Source of the DNA: Mnemiopsis leidyi
Taxonomy: Eukaryota; Ctenophora; Tentaculata; Lobata; Bolinopsidae
Reading direction: 5' to 3'
NCBI GenBank assembly: GCA_000226015.1
Contig: JH153954.1
Coordinates: forward strand, 39,604 to 86,742
DNA: 47,139 nt
Part shown: in pieces, positions 22,207 to 34,500 of the stretch
How the letters are laid out: each line of letters opens with the position of its first letter
Numbering within the stretch: position 1 is the first letter of the stretch
Translations under genes and position numbers: made by a program
The notes under the pieces: generated by a model
Seen by the model: only the letters and a program-made list of their open reading frames with translations
Databases searched by the model: none
What the model was told of the DNA's origin: nothing

Positions 22207-25200
22207 TTTCATGATGTCATAAGCAGGTGTTAGCGCTTATCGTGCCTTCAAAGTGACCGGTCCTTAACGCATGGCTGCTATAAGGAATATAGAGCATCTG
22301 TTGAGAAAGAGAGAGAAACTAGCTAAGTAACTGTTAAACTGGGCACGATGGACAAACATTAAAAAGCAGACCTGTAAAAAGTAGGTTTTCTCTAATTCAT
22401 GAAACCTTGGAAGTTGGTTGGCTAATCGTTATTTGATTGTCGAGAACTAGACTAAAAGTGCAACTTTGAACTTCCACATACATTTGATATACAACTTTGG
22501 GGATATAATTAACTAAATCAGGTTTAAGATTGTTGATCTAAATGAAAAGTGAAAACTAAAGCGAGAAAACAAAGATGAAAACGTTGACCGGTTAACTTGG
22601 AACGCAAAGTAAAGGTATAGAAGCACAAAACACGGACCTCGGAGAGAGAGCAGTGCTAGACCACACCAACCAACATCAACAGCAGGTTTTGTTATAACAT
22701 TTGGACGGGAAGCCTTACACCCGACCAACAGATTATCAAGAGTCGAGAGAGAGAGAAAAAGAGGAGAGGGGGCCGGTAGGAGGAAAAGGGGACGGATGTT
22801 ACGAAATCTTACAACCACTATCGCTCCTGATCAGCCGGTTGAAAATGTGAAACCAATTCACTTTCCACACGTGAATAGAGCCCGATGAGGGGCGGTCGCA
22901 CTTGGCTGGTTGCACTTAGCTGTGATATTGTCATGGTGTGATCCGTTCTCTCAAATTGTTCCAGCGATGGAAGAGCACTTTGGGAGATTCGTGGTGTCTG
23001 GCCAGGCAGCTGGTGGTGGTGCACGTGCAACAAGCAACTAACGGTGAAACCGATTTACCGGATAGATAGTTTGGTGCGGTCTTGTATATGCGCCAAACTC
23101 ACCGAATTAACGAAAACTTGTGTCATTTTGCTTGTCTGTATTTTGCTGCAATGAAAGGAGGGTCACCAAGTACAGTTGCCAGTTGGTGAAGTAGAATTGA
23201 ATATTAATGCGAAAGATAAACCATTAACGAAGGTAACCAACAAATCACCCAGAATCTTCATCATAACCTCAAATCTTCAACGCTACGCACAGAACGATAA
23301 CACGGCCCAGAACTGTGATCTCAAATGCAGCAAAAATCAATGAAAAGAAATGTGCACAATGAACGTCAGACGTATCCCTGACAAAGCAGTAAAGTACAGC
23401 ACGCAAAGAAGCGCTGATCTACAGCTCTCGCATCGTAATCCGATCCCATGCAAAGCAGTAATTATTACTTCTTTAATTTGGTTTTAATGCGAAACCCCCA
23501 AGATCCCACCTTGAGTGCAAGTGGTTAGATGTATATCCACTTGATGTTAAACGCGGACCACATTAGGGCCAGGGTTGGGATATAAGTTTGGTAGAGATTC
23601 GTCTCAAAACCAAAACTTGAATGACTTTTCAATTTTCAGAACAAATTCTAAACCTTCTTTAAATCTTTTGGAGAGAATATTTTATCTGCAGTAACGTATC
23701 AAACGGTTACGAATAGCAGTGGAGCAATTGTGGTAGGCCGATCAAAGAATGCTGATGTAGAGAAATGCTGAGAGAGCCCAATGAAGGAACTCCCAATTTC
23801 CAGGGTACACCACCTCAACGGGAAATCAAGAAATGAACGTTCAATTAGGGTGAGAAAGTTGTGGGCTTTGTCATGTTCTTTACAAGTAAATCAGTTCGTC
23901 TGACGAGGTTATTGTAGCCCTGAAACGAGGCGAGAACTAATGTCACCCCCAGACAGGGCCATCAGACGTCCAATTAGCATTTATCCCCCTTGAAACAATG
24001 CCCAATTATCAGAAGATCAGAACTAATTAGCCTAACTCGTAATGGCTTAATTGACTTAACTGTGTCCCGGAATATGGTACTATAGGCTCATTTGTTTGTT
24101 TTCTTACCGTCAAAGTTTTGGGATGAAATTAAACCTAATTAAACCATTTCCAAGAACACGAACCAAATTGTTCTAGAAAGCTTATTAACTTGAACAAATA
24201 TGATCTAGATGAACAACAAAAATGGCGATCTGACGATCTGTGGTAAAAATGGAACTCATTGAACGTCGTGGACAGTTTTTACTGATCGGCCAGTGATTAG
24301 TCGAAAATTTTCCATTGGAATGTTCGAACGCGTTCAATTAATTTAGCGACATTAAACTTCTGAAATTTTATTTAGCCTCGCCTATAAAGTTATCGACAAT
24401 TATTCTTTCAAGTTAGTTTCAAAGAGGACGACAATAAGAAAGTTCAACAATTACAAAACTACAGCCTGATTCGACCACCACATTTTAAATAACCTCAGGT
24501 AAAGACAGAAGTAGAACAACTATGGTGTGAGCAGCAGTACGCGATAACGTATCACATCTTTGTGATTTAGATTAACAAAGATTCACACTTCACTGAGAAC
24601 ATTAAATCGGGAAAGTTCAATGAGGCATCTAACTTCATTTTAGAGAGCTTGTGAAACCGGAGGGTTGAAACTAGAGACAGCACTATAATCCAGCATTATT
24701 CAATGTTAATTATGGATTTTCGTCACCCCCGGAAACATAGAAGCACAACTCACCAGACATTACTGGGAGGGTAATGATCTTCTATGTAACAGTAATGAAT
24801 CTTCATCGGCGACACGCTGTGCTTAAAATAACCATGAAGTAGAGGCCAATTTGGGTGTCAATGAATCGGTTTTCAAATATTGTCGTGAGCAGGTAGAGGA
24901 TTCGCAGGGTTGGAAATTGAACCTCCTAAACTGAGATAAAGATTTATTTTCTGACTGTCCAAGGATGAAAATTGGTTTTACATATGTAAGAATTCCAAAT
25001 TGCTCAAACCTGCCTAAACAATAATTATCAATCATCAACAAAACCTTTAAACTGGTGTAAACCATTAAGGTAAGTACTGACGATGGCCCCTAACTAAAGT
25101 TCTCGAAGAAACTCCCAACTTAGAACTAAAGAAAGAAACTACGAGGTTGGGGGAACAAAAAATAAAAGCACAGTCAGGTTAGCCGGGAGAGGGCTGTATC

Positions 25201-27753
25201 ATGTTTCAGGGGTGCCAGCTTACAAAGAGCCCGCCGCTCATTGATCGGGAGCCTTGCAGTCCGATCTGGAAACACAACGTCACCCCGTCTTCCCGTCCCC
25301 TGTTTTTTTCAGGCAGCTGGAAACTGGAAAATTTGAAACTCTTGCAGAGCTTACCGGGGCTGCAATGGGGGATGTTTTGTAGTTCCTTTATAAGGTTTAA
25401 GTGATATTGCTAGCTCGCTGGTAAAGCTGATAGTTATATCGCGAGATATATGATCCAATATTTTCTATCTTTCTAAAGTGATTTGTAGAACGAAGGAGTT
25501 GTCAGGTGGCCGGGATAATTGCAGTGATGAATTGATTTTTGAAAAGAGGGCTGCGGCTAATTGGAAACCATACTGCTTTGAACTGGTCAGAATTAAATAA
25601 GGATACCATCTTGTATATGGTTGCTGTTTCCAACATTAGCACGGAGCAGGGGAATCTGAGATCATTGCGGAAACTAACAAAAATGTGCGGGCATAAATAA
25701 AATTAAAAAACAGACGTATCCTCAAATTATACTCATGACTTTACGAGACAGACAAAATTCTTCAGTGTCCTGTGCCCTTGTGATACAAATAAACAAACTA
25801 CGATCTGTAACGAAAAGTTTTTGAGACTGCATCTTCTATAACGACCTGAACTCTTGAAATATGAATTTCTTCTGAAAGATTCGAGAACTTCACCAAATTT
25901 GCCGTCAAGAAAATGGACGCATTCCCTCACGACGTTGGTTGAGAAAGAAATTGTGTCTGTGCAACTGTAACTGCAAATCAATAAACTCTATTCCAATTGT
26001 ACAACCCTCCCCAATCACATGGCGCAAATTTTGTTTTCTCTCAAGCAATTTCAGTCTCGAAGCTTTACAACAAACAATTACTGACGAGCTAGCCGGGTGG
26101 ATTCCTTATTAATTCTAAGCCGACCAATCATGCCACACAATGACCGGTTCACGTGACCTGAAACTCTCTAGTAAATGTTCGGCGGCGCCGGCGGGGCTTG
26201 TTTTTGTCAAAAAATGAGTAGTCTGAGAGCAGTTACTGCGATTTTGTTTCTGGTTTTAACTTGTTTTCGTGAAATTGGCCGACTAATGGTCAGATAGACA
26301 AAAACAGAAAATCGGCTCCTCAAACAAAAATAGGAAAATCGGCTATTTTTGAGGCAAAGCTCGCCACCGCGCTGACTAATTACAACAAGTGCGAAAATTG
26401 AGAAGATAAAACACCATCTGGTCTAAAAACAATGCCATGAATGGTGATCCAAATAAGCACGAAGAATACAAATCAGTTCTTTCATCTTTACAAACAATCC
26501 CTAAAAAGCAACTGCTCAGATTTTTGACGGTAAACTTGTTCATCAGGTTTCAATTCATAACAACAAAAGTACAGATAAATAACTACAGTTACAAGGGCAG
26601 TGGGGCGTACTCCGGTATTGAACCTTGATTAAAGAATAATGCGTTGGTTACTGATGCAGTAGAAACTATAGAGTGTCAATAGGATCAACGATCGTTAACA
26701 ATAACGTAAAGGAAGAATCAAGTCTGAATGACAAGCGTTACGTTTGTATTACTTTCATCGCTCCACGTGTGTTATTAAGTCATTATCTCCGCTTCGTAAC
26801 ATAATTGCTTAACTGCCAACATGAAACAATGAACTTCCTTTGATCATATCGTGATATGAGCGAATTGGAATATTATCATATTTTACGTGATAAGGATTTG
26901 CTTTGACATGTATATGATAAGGATTTGCTTTGACTTATATATATACCTTATATCTGAAAAATTAAAAGAGAGAGATTTGGAACAGTTCCGCTGAAACAAG
27001 CAAATCCAATTAATTTAATTAGATATTTATGGAACACAATTGAAGCTAAACTCATCTTTGCCGTTAGAAAACTGTAACAAACAATGAAATAAGATATGAA
27101 ACACATTTATTCCTACAGCTCCAATTCATGATGTAATAATTACCAAGTACAAAGATTCATTAAATTGCAGCTCATGCTCAAAAATCAGATACAAATAGCT
27201 GTTAAATTACATGGCGTTAAATATTATACATTATTGTAGCCTATAGAAACAGCAAGAGTCACAGCCAAAGTTGTCCGGTGATTCAGGTTTTTATTTAGCT
27301 CCTTAATGACTTCAAGTGTCTTGCGGCTGGTAATTAATTACAATTAATTATACACTGATTTTTGTACATTCCCATTGTCTGGAGCTAGACTTCTGCCGAA
27401 TGTTAGGCGTTATCAATTACTATGGGATGTAAATATGAGGACTCACTTAATCTAAACCGGTACGTATCTCGTTAGATGATTAGTCGCTAATTAAATGCTA
27501 AAATTGTGAGCTGGATGGATAAAATATTTAAAATCAAAGAATTTGGTTTTATCACGTGAGACCGCATACGTGAATATTAATTATTCAGCATTTGTTGTCA
27601 ACTTTTATTATTGTAACTTAACAACTTCGGATATATCGCTAACGTAATGTTAGTGTATTATACACCAACTAACATTTAGCGGGCCATTATTTTAGCATTT
27701 TAAAAAAATATCTGAGTCAACGTTTTAGCAGTTCAGACGAGTCACCCTGAGTT

Positions 27754-30700
27754 TTATACCTTTGTCTTTCCACGTGGCCTAAACAAAACAATATCACTGT
27801 TTTCATTCTGCGTTACCGTTACATCATCCAGTTCCAGATCTTCAGTTTTGCTGGCCTCAATCACGTTCTTTCTAAATGAAACATATATCGAGGACATCCC
27901 GATCTTTGACTTTTGGTACGTACTGCGCAAGATCTGTTCGATGGTGTTGTCATATAAAACTGGATTTATGACAGAATTAAGCGGCAAGACCACCATGGCA
28001 AAGGCGGCGTACCACTTTGTGGCGTCGATCCACTTCAGGCTGTGAAAAGCGCAAATGATAATGAACGGTACCCAACACAAGAAATCGGTGGTAATAATTA
28101 TGAGAACTTTCCGTTGAAGAGTCTTGTTTTGTTGTGCTATCTCGGGATTGCGATTTTGTCCAGTGTTCATTGAAGATATCCGAGCAGTTTGAGCTATCAG
28201 GACGTACGACACAGTAATCACGGCAAAACACAACAAATTTAGAACCAGCATGAACCACACTACGATATTTCCTTTGTAATCAATGATGTCCTCTCCTGAT
28301 TTACTCCTAGTAGGATCGTCGTTACGGACGAAGTACTTGAACAGACAGACAGCGTCGTTACCATAGAAATGAACATCTCTACGGTGCAGATGTCCGTGAG
28401 TCTGGGAGAACATGTTGTCCACCTTCTCTCCGATGTCTCTCCACGTGGTATCCACTGTTATGTTCGTCGTGTTGAAGTACGTTTGGAGGATTTCCACGTG
28501 TTTTGCTTTGTTCGGAAATCCTACAAATACTTTGTATGTTGGATCATAGAACAGCCCTTGTACGAAGTAATCTTCAAGTTGAGGGATTAGGGGGATTGCG
28601 GCGACCGCTAAAGATGCTATCAAAATAGCGGTCACCAGACCGAGAGTTCTCAGGACAGCTCGTTTGTTGACGGGAGTGGGAGCGGTCATGGTATTTTTGG
28701 AAACCCCCAACATCCTGATGAAGCTCAGTGTGGTCATGGCGAATAAAGAGAGTTGGGAAGCAGAAGTGCTGATAACGCCGAGGAGCATACAAGCGTTCCC
28801 TGACAACCAATCAGCCTGGTTCCTACAAAAGTTCTTGTTGTAGATGAAAGTGTCAAAGATGGAGAGGACCACTAAGTACACCCCAATCAGCAGATCTCCG
28901 ATGCCGACAAGGCCAATCAGGGATTTTGTGCAGAGCATGCTACCAGTCTTACTGTCCTTTAGAGACACAGCTGATTTTACTATCATTAGGCCATTCAATA
29001 AAATAGCGAAAACACCCATGACCCAACATAGAACTTTCATCGGTAGATTTTCCAGGATTTCCTTACCACATTCTTCATTACATTCGTCAGAGAGGTCGAA
29101 ACAGTCGTATATACCATCACACTTCTGGGACCGGGATATGAACTGCTTTGAGCTGGTCCAGTTTGAGTCTTCACAAACCATGTGATTGTTACAGTGCTCC
29201 TCGTCAGACATATCACCACAATCGTTAACAAGGTCACAAACTTGGCTATACTTAATACACTTGCTATTGTCACACTGAAATAGATCATTCTCGTAGTCAC
29301 CTTCAGTAGACTTGGAGACGAAGGTTAAAAACGAGTTGTTGGCTAAAGTGTAGATTCTGTCAGGATATTGGCCAGGACAAGAATCGTGGGTCAGTGGGCT
29401 GTTTTTCAGGGGACAGGAAGAATCAGAATTGTTGCACAGGTTCAGGCAGCTCAAATAGACGTAGTACTCCCCAAACAGTTTGCTACAATCAACTTTTGAT
29501 GAAGGAACTTTAATTAATGTGGTGACTCCAAAGACATCGCCATATGGCTTTTCAAAATGCTGAATTCTACATTGTTTGTCCTTCAAATTCTCTTGTTCCC
29601 AACATAAATCCCGTATTTTTCCAAGAACTGGAACACTGATGTTCTTTTTAGGAAACCCCCTCGAAATCTGGCAAACTTCGTTTTCTACTCCACAAGATTC
29701 AATTCCATCACAAAGAAGATCGAACATAACGTACGGTTTTTCAGATGTAGGACATAGAAAAACGTTCTGACATTTCTCCCTTCCTAATTTCACACGGTAG
29801 GATCCATCAGTCTGACTCCCACAAAACGCCCATTTCTCTTCTTTCTCATCTTCCCCGTTCACGCAGTCAGTCTGGTTATCTAAAATCCAAGAAATTGGGA
29901 TACCTAAAGACCTCCCATCACCAAAAGAACGCTGACAAGTGAAGTGTTCAGATGTCAAAGTACTGCAGTCATCATGGACTTCATCACTTCCATCAGGACA
30001 ATCAAACTTGCCGTCACACCATCTGTGTTTGTGAACGTTACAATCCGACATCTCAGAGGGAGAGCGGCAATCATCCTCGAGCTCATCATCGCATAACCCG
30101 ACGGAGGTCTGGGTCTTCCTGTGCGGATCGTCACACACAACATATTTTGAAACGTTGGACATGAACCCCTTTATGAGACACTGACCACCAACCCTCAGAG
30201 GGTCGGAGCAGTTTGTTTGATCTAAAAATTCAATGCAGTACGGAAAGTTTCTGGCAGTAAGATCAAAAACACCACACCTAGTGTAGTTGAAGATCCGAAC
30301 TGTCTTTTCCTCGTTCTTCCACAGCTTACTGCCGTAGTGAGTGCAGCTGAAAGCGCTGGGATCACTCTCTGTATCGTTACAGTTTTGTTCGTCGTCATCT
30401 TCGATACAGTAGGAGCTCCCACCACATATGGAGTCTATAGAGATATACTTCACCTTGTTGCCCTTTCCTAAACAGGTCATTCCATAGAAGTATCCGTTGC
30501 AATCACTCTCATCCCTGCAAGTAGACAGATCCGCGCAATCATCGTCACATAAATTTTCAGTTCTATTTCCTAGGTCTTCGGAGTCAGAAGTAGGCAATTC
30601 TGTTGCATCAATTATATCAGTAGAATTTGTATCAGAAGTAGGCAATTCTGTTGCATCAATATCAGTAGAATCTGTATCAGAAGTAGGCAATTCTGTTGCA

Positions 30701-31553
30701 TCAATATCAGTAGAATTTGTATCCGAAGTAGGAATTTCTGATCCATCAACGTCAGTAGAATTTGAAGCAGGGTTGGGCAATTCTGTTTCATTAACGTTAG
30801 TAGAATTTGAAGCAGGGATGGGCAATTCTGTAGCATCACCATCAATATCAGTAGAATTTGAAGCAGGGATGGGCAATTCTGTAGCATCACCATCAGTATC
30901 AGTATAATTTGGAACAGGGGTAAGAACATCTATTTTATTACCGTATTGGTCAGTCAAGTTCGAAGCAGGGGCAGGCACATCGATTTTATTACCTTTGGAG
31001 TCAGTAGAGTTCAAGGAAGATGAATCTTCGTCCTCAGGGTCCACATAGTCGTAACCGATAAAAGCGAAACCGTGGCCGTCTTCACCCGCAGAAGAATTGA
31101 AATATCCACCGCAAATAAAGTCGGAGTCAGTTGAGATTTCCGGGTTAAAACCGCAAGCTTGGTACCAACTAGGATCGCTATCACAAACTTGTGAGACGCT
31201 GGTGAGGTGGTATGTACCATTTTCGTATAGACCGTGCTGTTCGTAAACAGTTTCAGAATAAGGACACACGTAGTGGTACTTTTTCTCCTGCTGGTCAAAG
31301 CAAATCTTCTTCAGGAACCCTCTAACTTTCACGATCGTGCAATTTTCCTTGGGCTTCCTCCACTTTTTACTGTAATCGATGCAGGCAGCGCAGGAGCAAG
31401 ATTCAGTGGTATTCCCACAAAATCCACTTTTATCATTGCAGCAGGGATGCGACCCCTCCGAATTGCACCCAACAGGCGCATGACCTAACTCTGTCACATG
31501 ACTCATATCAGATCCACATCTCCCGTCCTCTCTCCAGGTGTTCCCCTGCTCCC
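27754..31553 (-). CDS. Last exon of the receptor: LDLa modules and relaxin/LGR-like 7TM domain
   Basis: This single 3.8-kb exon opens with EQGNTWREDGRCGSDMSHVT and several Cys-rich segments. A repeat region (about 30550-31010) follows, then LDLa-type modules: WCDGKFDCPDGSDE, CIKYSQVCDLVNDCGDMSDE and QKCDGIYDCFDLSDEC. The helical domain shows rhodopsin-class, RXFP/LGR-like marks: GIGDLLIGVYLVVLS (TM2), the ACMLLG cysteine before TM3, FYGNDAVCLF in the second extracellular loop, TTDFLCWVPFIII (TM6) and LPLNSVINPVLYDN (TM7, NPxxY form). The DRY equivalent is SFIRM. The TM4-TM5 loop is about 110 residues, much longer than in vertebrate RXFP/LGR. No leucine-rich repeats separate LDLa from 7TM, unlike RXFP1/2 or snail GRL101. 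The acceptor is CAATAG at 31554-31559; TTTCTAG a short way upstream is also phase-compatible. Confidence 0.88.
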
Positions 31554-34500
31554 CTATTGATAGGAGTATGTGTAACACTAGAAATGCTAGACTTGCGGTA
31601 GTACCCGAATTTTACGGTAGTAGCCGAATTTTGACTATTAGTGAAGATTTTAAAATGTTTCTTGCATTCTGGATCAGATCATAACCAATACTATTTTTCT
31701 ACTCAACTATCTATCTTTAATAATTTAAAATAGAGTCTAAAACTACCGGTGGCTGAATGAGATCCAATTTCCCTAGCAGAAAGTTCAGGTCATACCCACA
31801 CCCAATTTTGAACATACAATATCATAGAGATTAGGGATCAATGATGAATTTTGTTGAAGTCATGTGATTACAGCGAGTAAGCTGACCACTAAGAAGTAAA
31901 AATGAGGTAAGTGTAAAATTCAACTAATTACCTGCAGTAATGTTGGAGCAAGTTAGCCAGACTTTCTCCCGCCCTGGACAATGTCCTCCCATAGTGATGA
32001 CGTCACACTCCGATAGCACGACATCGTCTTCAGTACACCTGACTTCGTCCATCAGGGCCGGCAACATGTTGCTCTCTTTCACCGAACTGGGATGTTTGTC
32101 AGTTAAGGGAATGAAAACAGTTTGGTAATAATCCTTTATCTAAAAGAACAATTTCCTCTCCCAAAAAAATTGCTGAAAAGGCACCAAACTTAAAAATAAA
32201 ACATACAATGTTCTTGGAATCTCGTCCCATTCTCCAAACTGATAATGCAAGAGTTGGCAGAAGAGGTTGGCAGACAGCCAGTTAAATTGATTTTTACAAA
32301 CACTTCCCGTTCGTTGTTCTCCAGTCTGTTGATTTACAGATGTAACAGTAAGCAGCCCTTCTATTTTATGTTCTCCACTGTGAGTTTGGACATCGTTTAA
32401 CTTATTCTTGGGAGTCAAAACGGCAGCTTTCCAAAAGTTCCATACCGGCTCTGAAATGATATTCAGACGTTGCCACCAAATATTAAACAACCATTCAAAC
32501 TTAGATTATCAAGCCTATAGCTAAGCTTCACTTGAATTTGAGACCATGATGAACAACTATACCTAAGTAAATAAATCGAGTCGCCTTGTTCAATCTACGA
32601 GGGAACTCAATCTTGTCCACTTCTCGATTCCAATAGACCGTGTCCCACATTTCACTGTAGGCGGGATCATTGCACGTTTCCGAGGAAGCGGTCACATTGA
32701 GGACCAACTTTCCGTTACAAAATACGACAATCTGGAACCCTTTCTTCTGAATGGTCCAGAACTTTTCCCTAGCAGTGGGTACACTCTCCACCACATCTGT
32801 GTAGTTGCTGCAGTACGTTAGTTTGTACTGGAAAATTGTTTTTGCAAAGTTTATGTTCAGTCCACCAGACGGGCGGTTCATTTCCGGGTCTTTAAAAGAT
32901 ACCACCATCTTGTGATTCTGTCCCAGACTGCTGTTTGTCATCAGGTGGAGATTTGTTTCTTCAAGATATGTGTAGTAGTCCCGATTCGTTGTAAGAGGCT
33001 CCCAGGTTTCTAGAAAAGAACTGGATTTTATCATGATTTTATTATGTTTTTTAGTAAAGATTAAGAGTCCTTACGAGTTTAAGAGGAAAGACAATTTTGG
33101 CTGATTCAAAGACTTTTTAAAACTAAACCGCCAATTATAGTTCATTACTTTAAATTTACTACCTGTAAAGTTATGGGAACACGACAACCACACCAAACTT
33201 TTGTCGCTGCAGTTTCTTTCAGAGACCATGATCGCATCACACTCTGACATACTGCGAGCATTTTCCTTACACTCCGTTACCATGGCAACAGATACCAAGT
33301 TGTTTTCTATCCATGTCCTGTACAGTGTACAGGATTACAGATTAACAGATAGTCCTTTGTTCCGAACTAACAAATAGCGATAGCATCCATATAATTAGAT
33401 AGCCATAAGATACATCTCAAAACATGGAAATTGTAAGGAAATTGTAAGCATAGCAATCCAAACTCACTCAGAAACGTATCTGAAGTTCCCTGGGTAACTT
33501 CCCCACTTTCCAGTTTCATACCCAAGATGCCTACAATACATGCTAGCAGTCCACCAGTTAAAATCGATCGCACAAAAACTTCCGTTCTTCGTTGTTCCTT
33601 GTTCATCTTCGAATTCAAGAGAAAGTATCCCTGCATCGTCTGAGCTCACGATAGATTCGTTCACCAAAGTTATGAGTTTGATATGTGCTGAAAAATTGCA
33701 CGACACTGATCACAGATCAGTTCGATGTAAAAATTAAAATAGAAGGTAAATAAGGTTCCAGGCAGAAGTTTCAACGAGCGCACAACGACTGAAACTTCAG
33801 GTTAACTTATCATGATCAACAAATTTTTTCCCGTANNNNNNNNNNTCAAAGTTTATTAATGAATGATTACTGTCTCTTTTTTGTCAGGTTTTACTATTCC
33901 AATAATTACCGACTGAGATATGAAAACAATTTTAGTTGAGACAAGTGCGGAAGCGTATAAAGAAGCAATGTCGAAGCGTGCCGAACGGCTGAAAAAAGAA
34001 CAGTTCGTGAAAGAGAAACGGTTAAAGGAGGTAATGATAATTTTTTATTATAACTAATTACATCAGTTCCTTGCCCTCCTTTGAGAAAAGTAAAATTTAC
34101 CCGCCAAACTAGAAAAGAGGGGACGAAATCGTGGAATTTCCGAAATGAAATAGTTTGTTTCTATGTCTCTGAATTTCCAAAATGACGTAGTTAGTTTCTT
34201 TGTCCCTGAATACCCGAAATGACATCTAGGTAGTTTCTTTGTCCCTAAATTTCCGAAATGACATAGTTAATTTCCTTGTCTTTGAATTTTCGAAATGACA
34301 TCTAGTTAGTTTCTTTGTCCCTGAATTTCCGAAATGACATAGTTAGTTTCCTTGTCTTTGAAATCCCGAAATGACAAAATTGGTATCTTTGTCTCAGGCG
34401 AGGTCTATGGACAAAGTAGACGAGGACAGCCAAGCCTTCCTGGATTCCCTACAAGACATCACAGATTCTAACTCTAGATCTGCCTTCTCGTCTAGTCAGG

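Larger units (their letters stand above)
19220..27753. other. 8.5-kb gene-poor interval upstream of the receptor kinase
   Basis: It contains the 5' flank of the receptor kinase and the 3' flank of the large receptor gene; TTTATT at 27604-27609 could be the latter's AATAAA on the minus strand. I see no chain of exons. Weak coding-like islands near 19357-19640, 20890-21081 and 21345-21575 lack any recognisable family. Repeats occur at 22038-22206 and 26889-26934. A CpG-containing, GC-rich patch occurs near 26170-26200. Confidence 0.45.

Noticed and set aside
22513..23033. Two consecutive minus-strand open frames (101 and 71 codons)
   Set aside because: Composition follows low-complexity sequence (agagagag stretches); there are no splice partners or family signatures.
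30497..30907. 136-codon plus-strand frame rich in VGNSVAS repeats
   Set aside because: Antisense reading of the in-frame glyco-repeat of the receptor exon; repeats of 3n length keep other frames open by default.
31554..31578. Hydrophobic LHILLSIG stretch as a signal peptide of a stand-alone GPCR
   Set aside because: It has no in-frame ATG and coincides with the pyrimidine-rich end of an intron before the TAG acceptor; T/C-rich tracts translate as hydrophobic residues. Kept as an alternative only.
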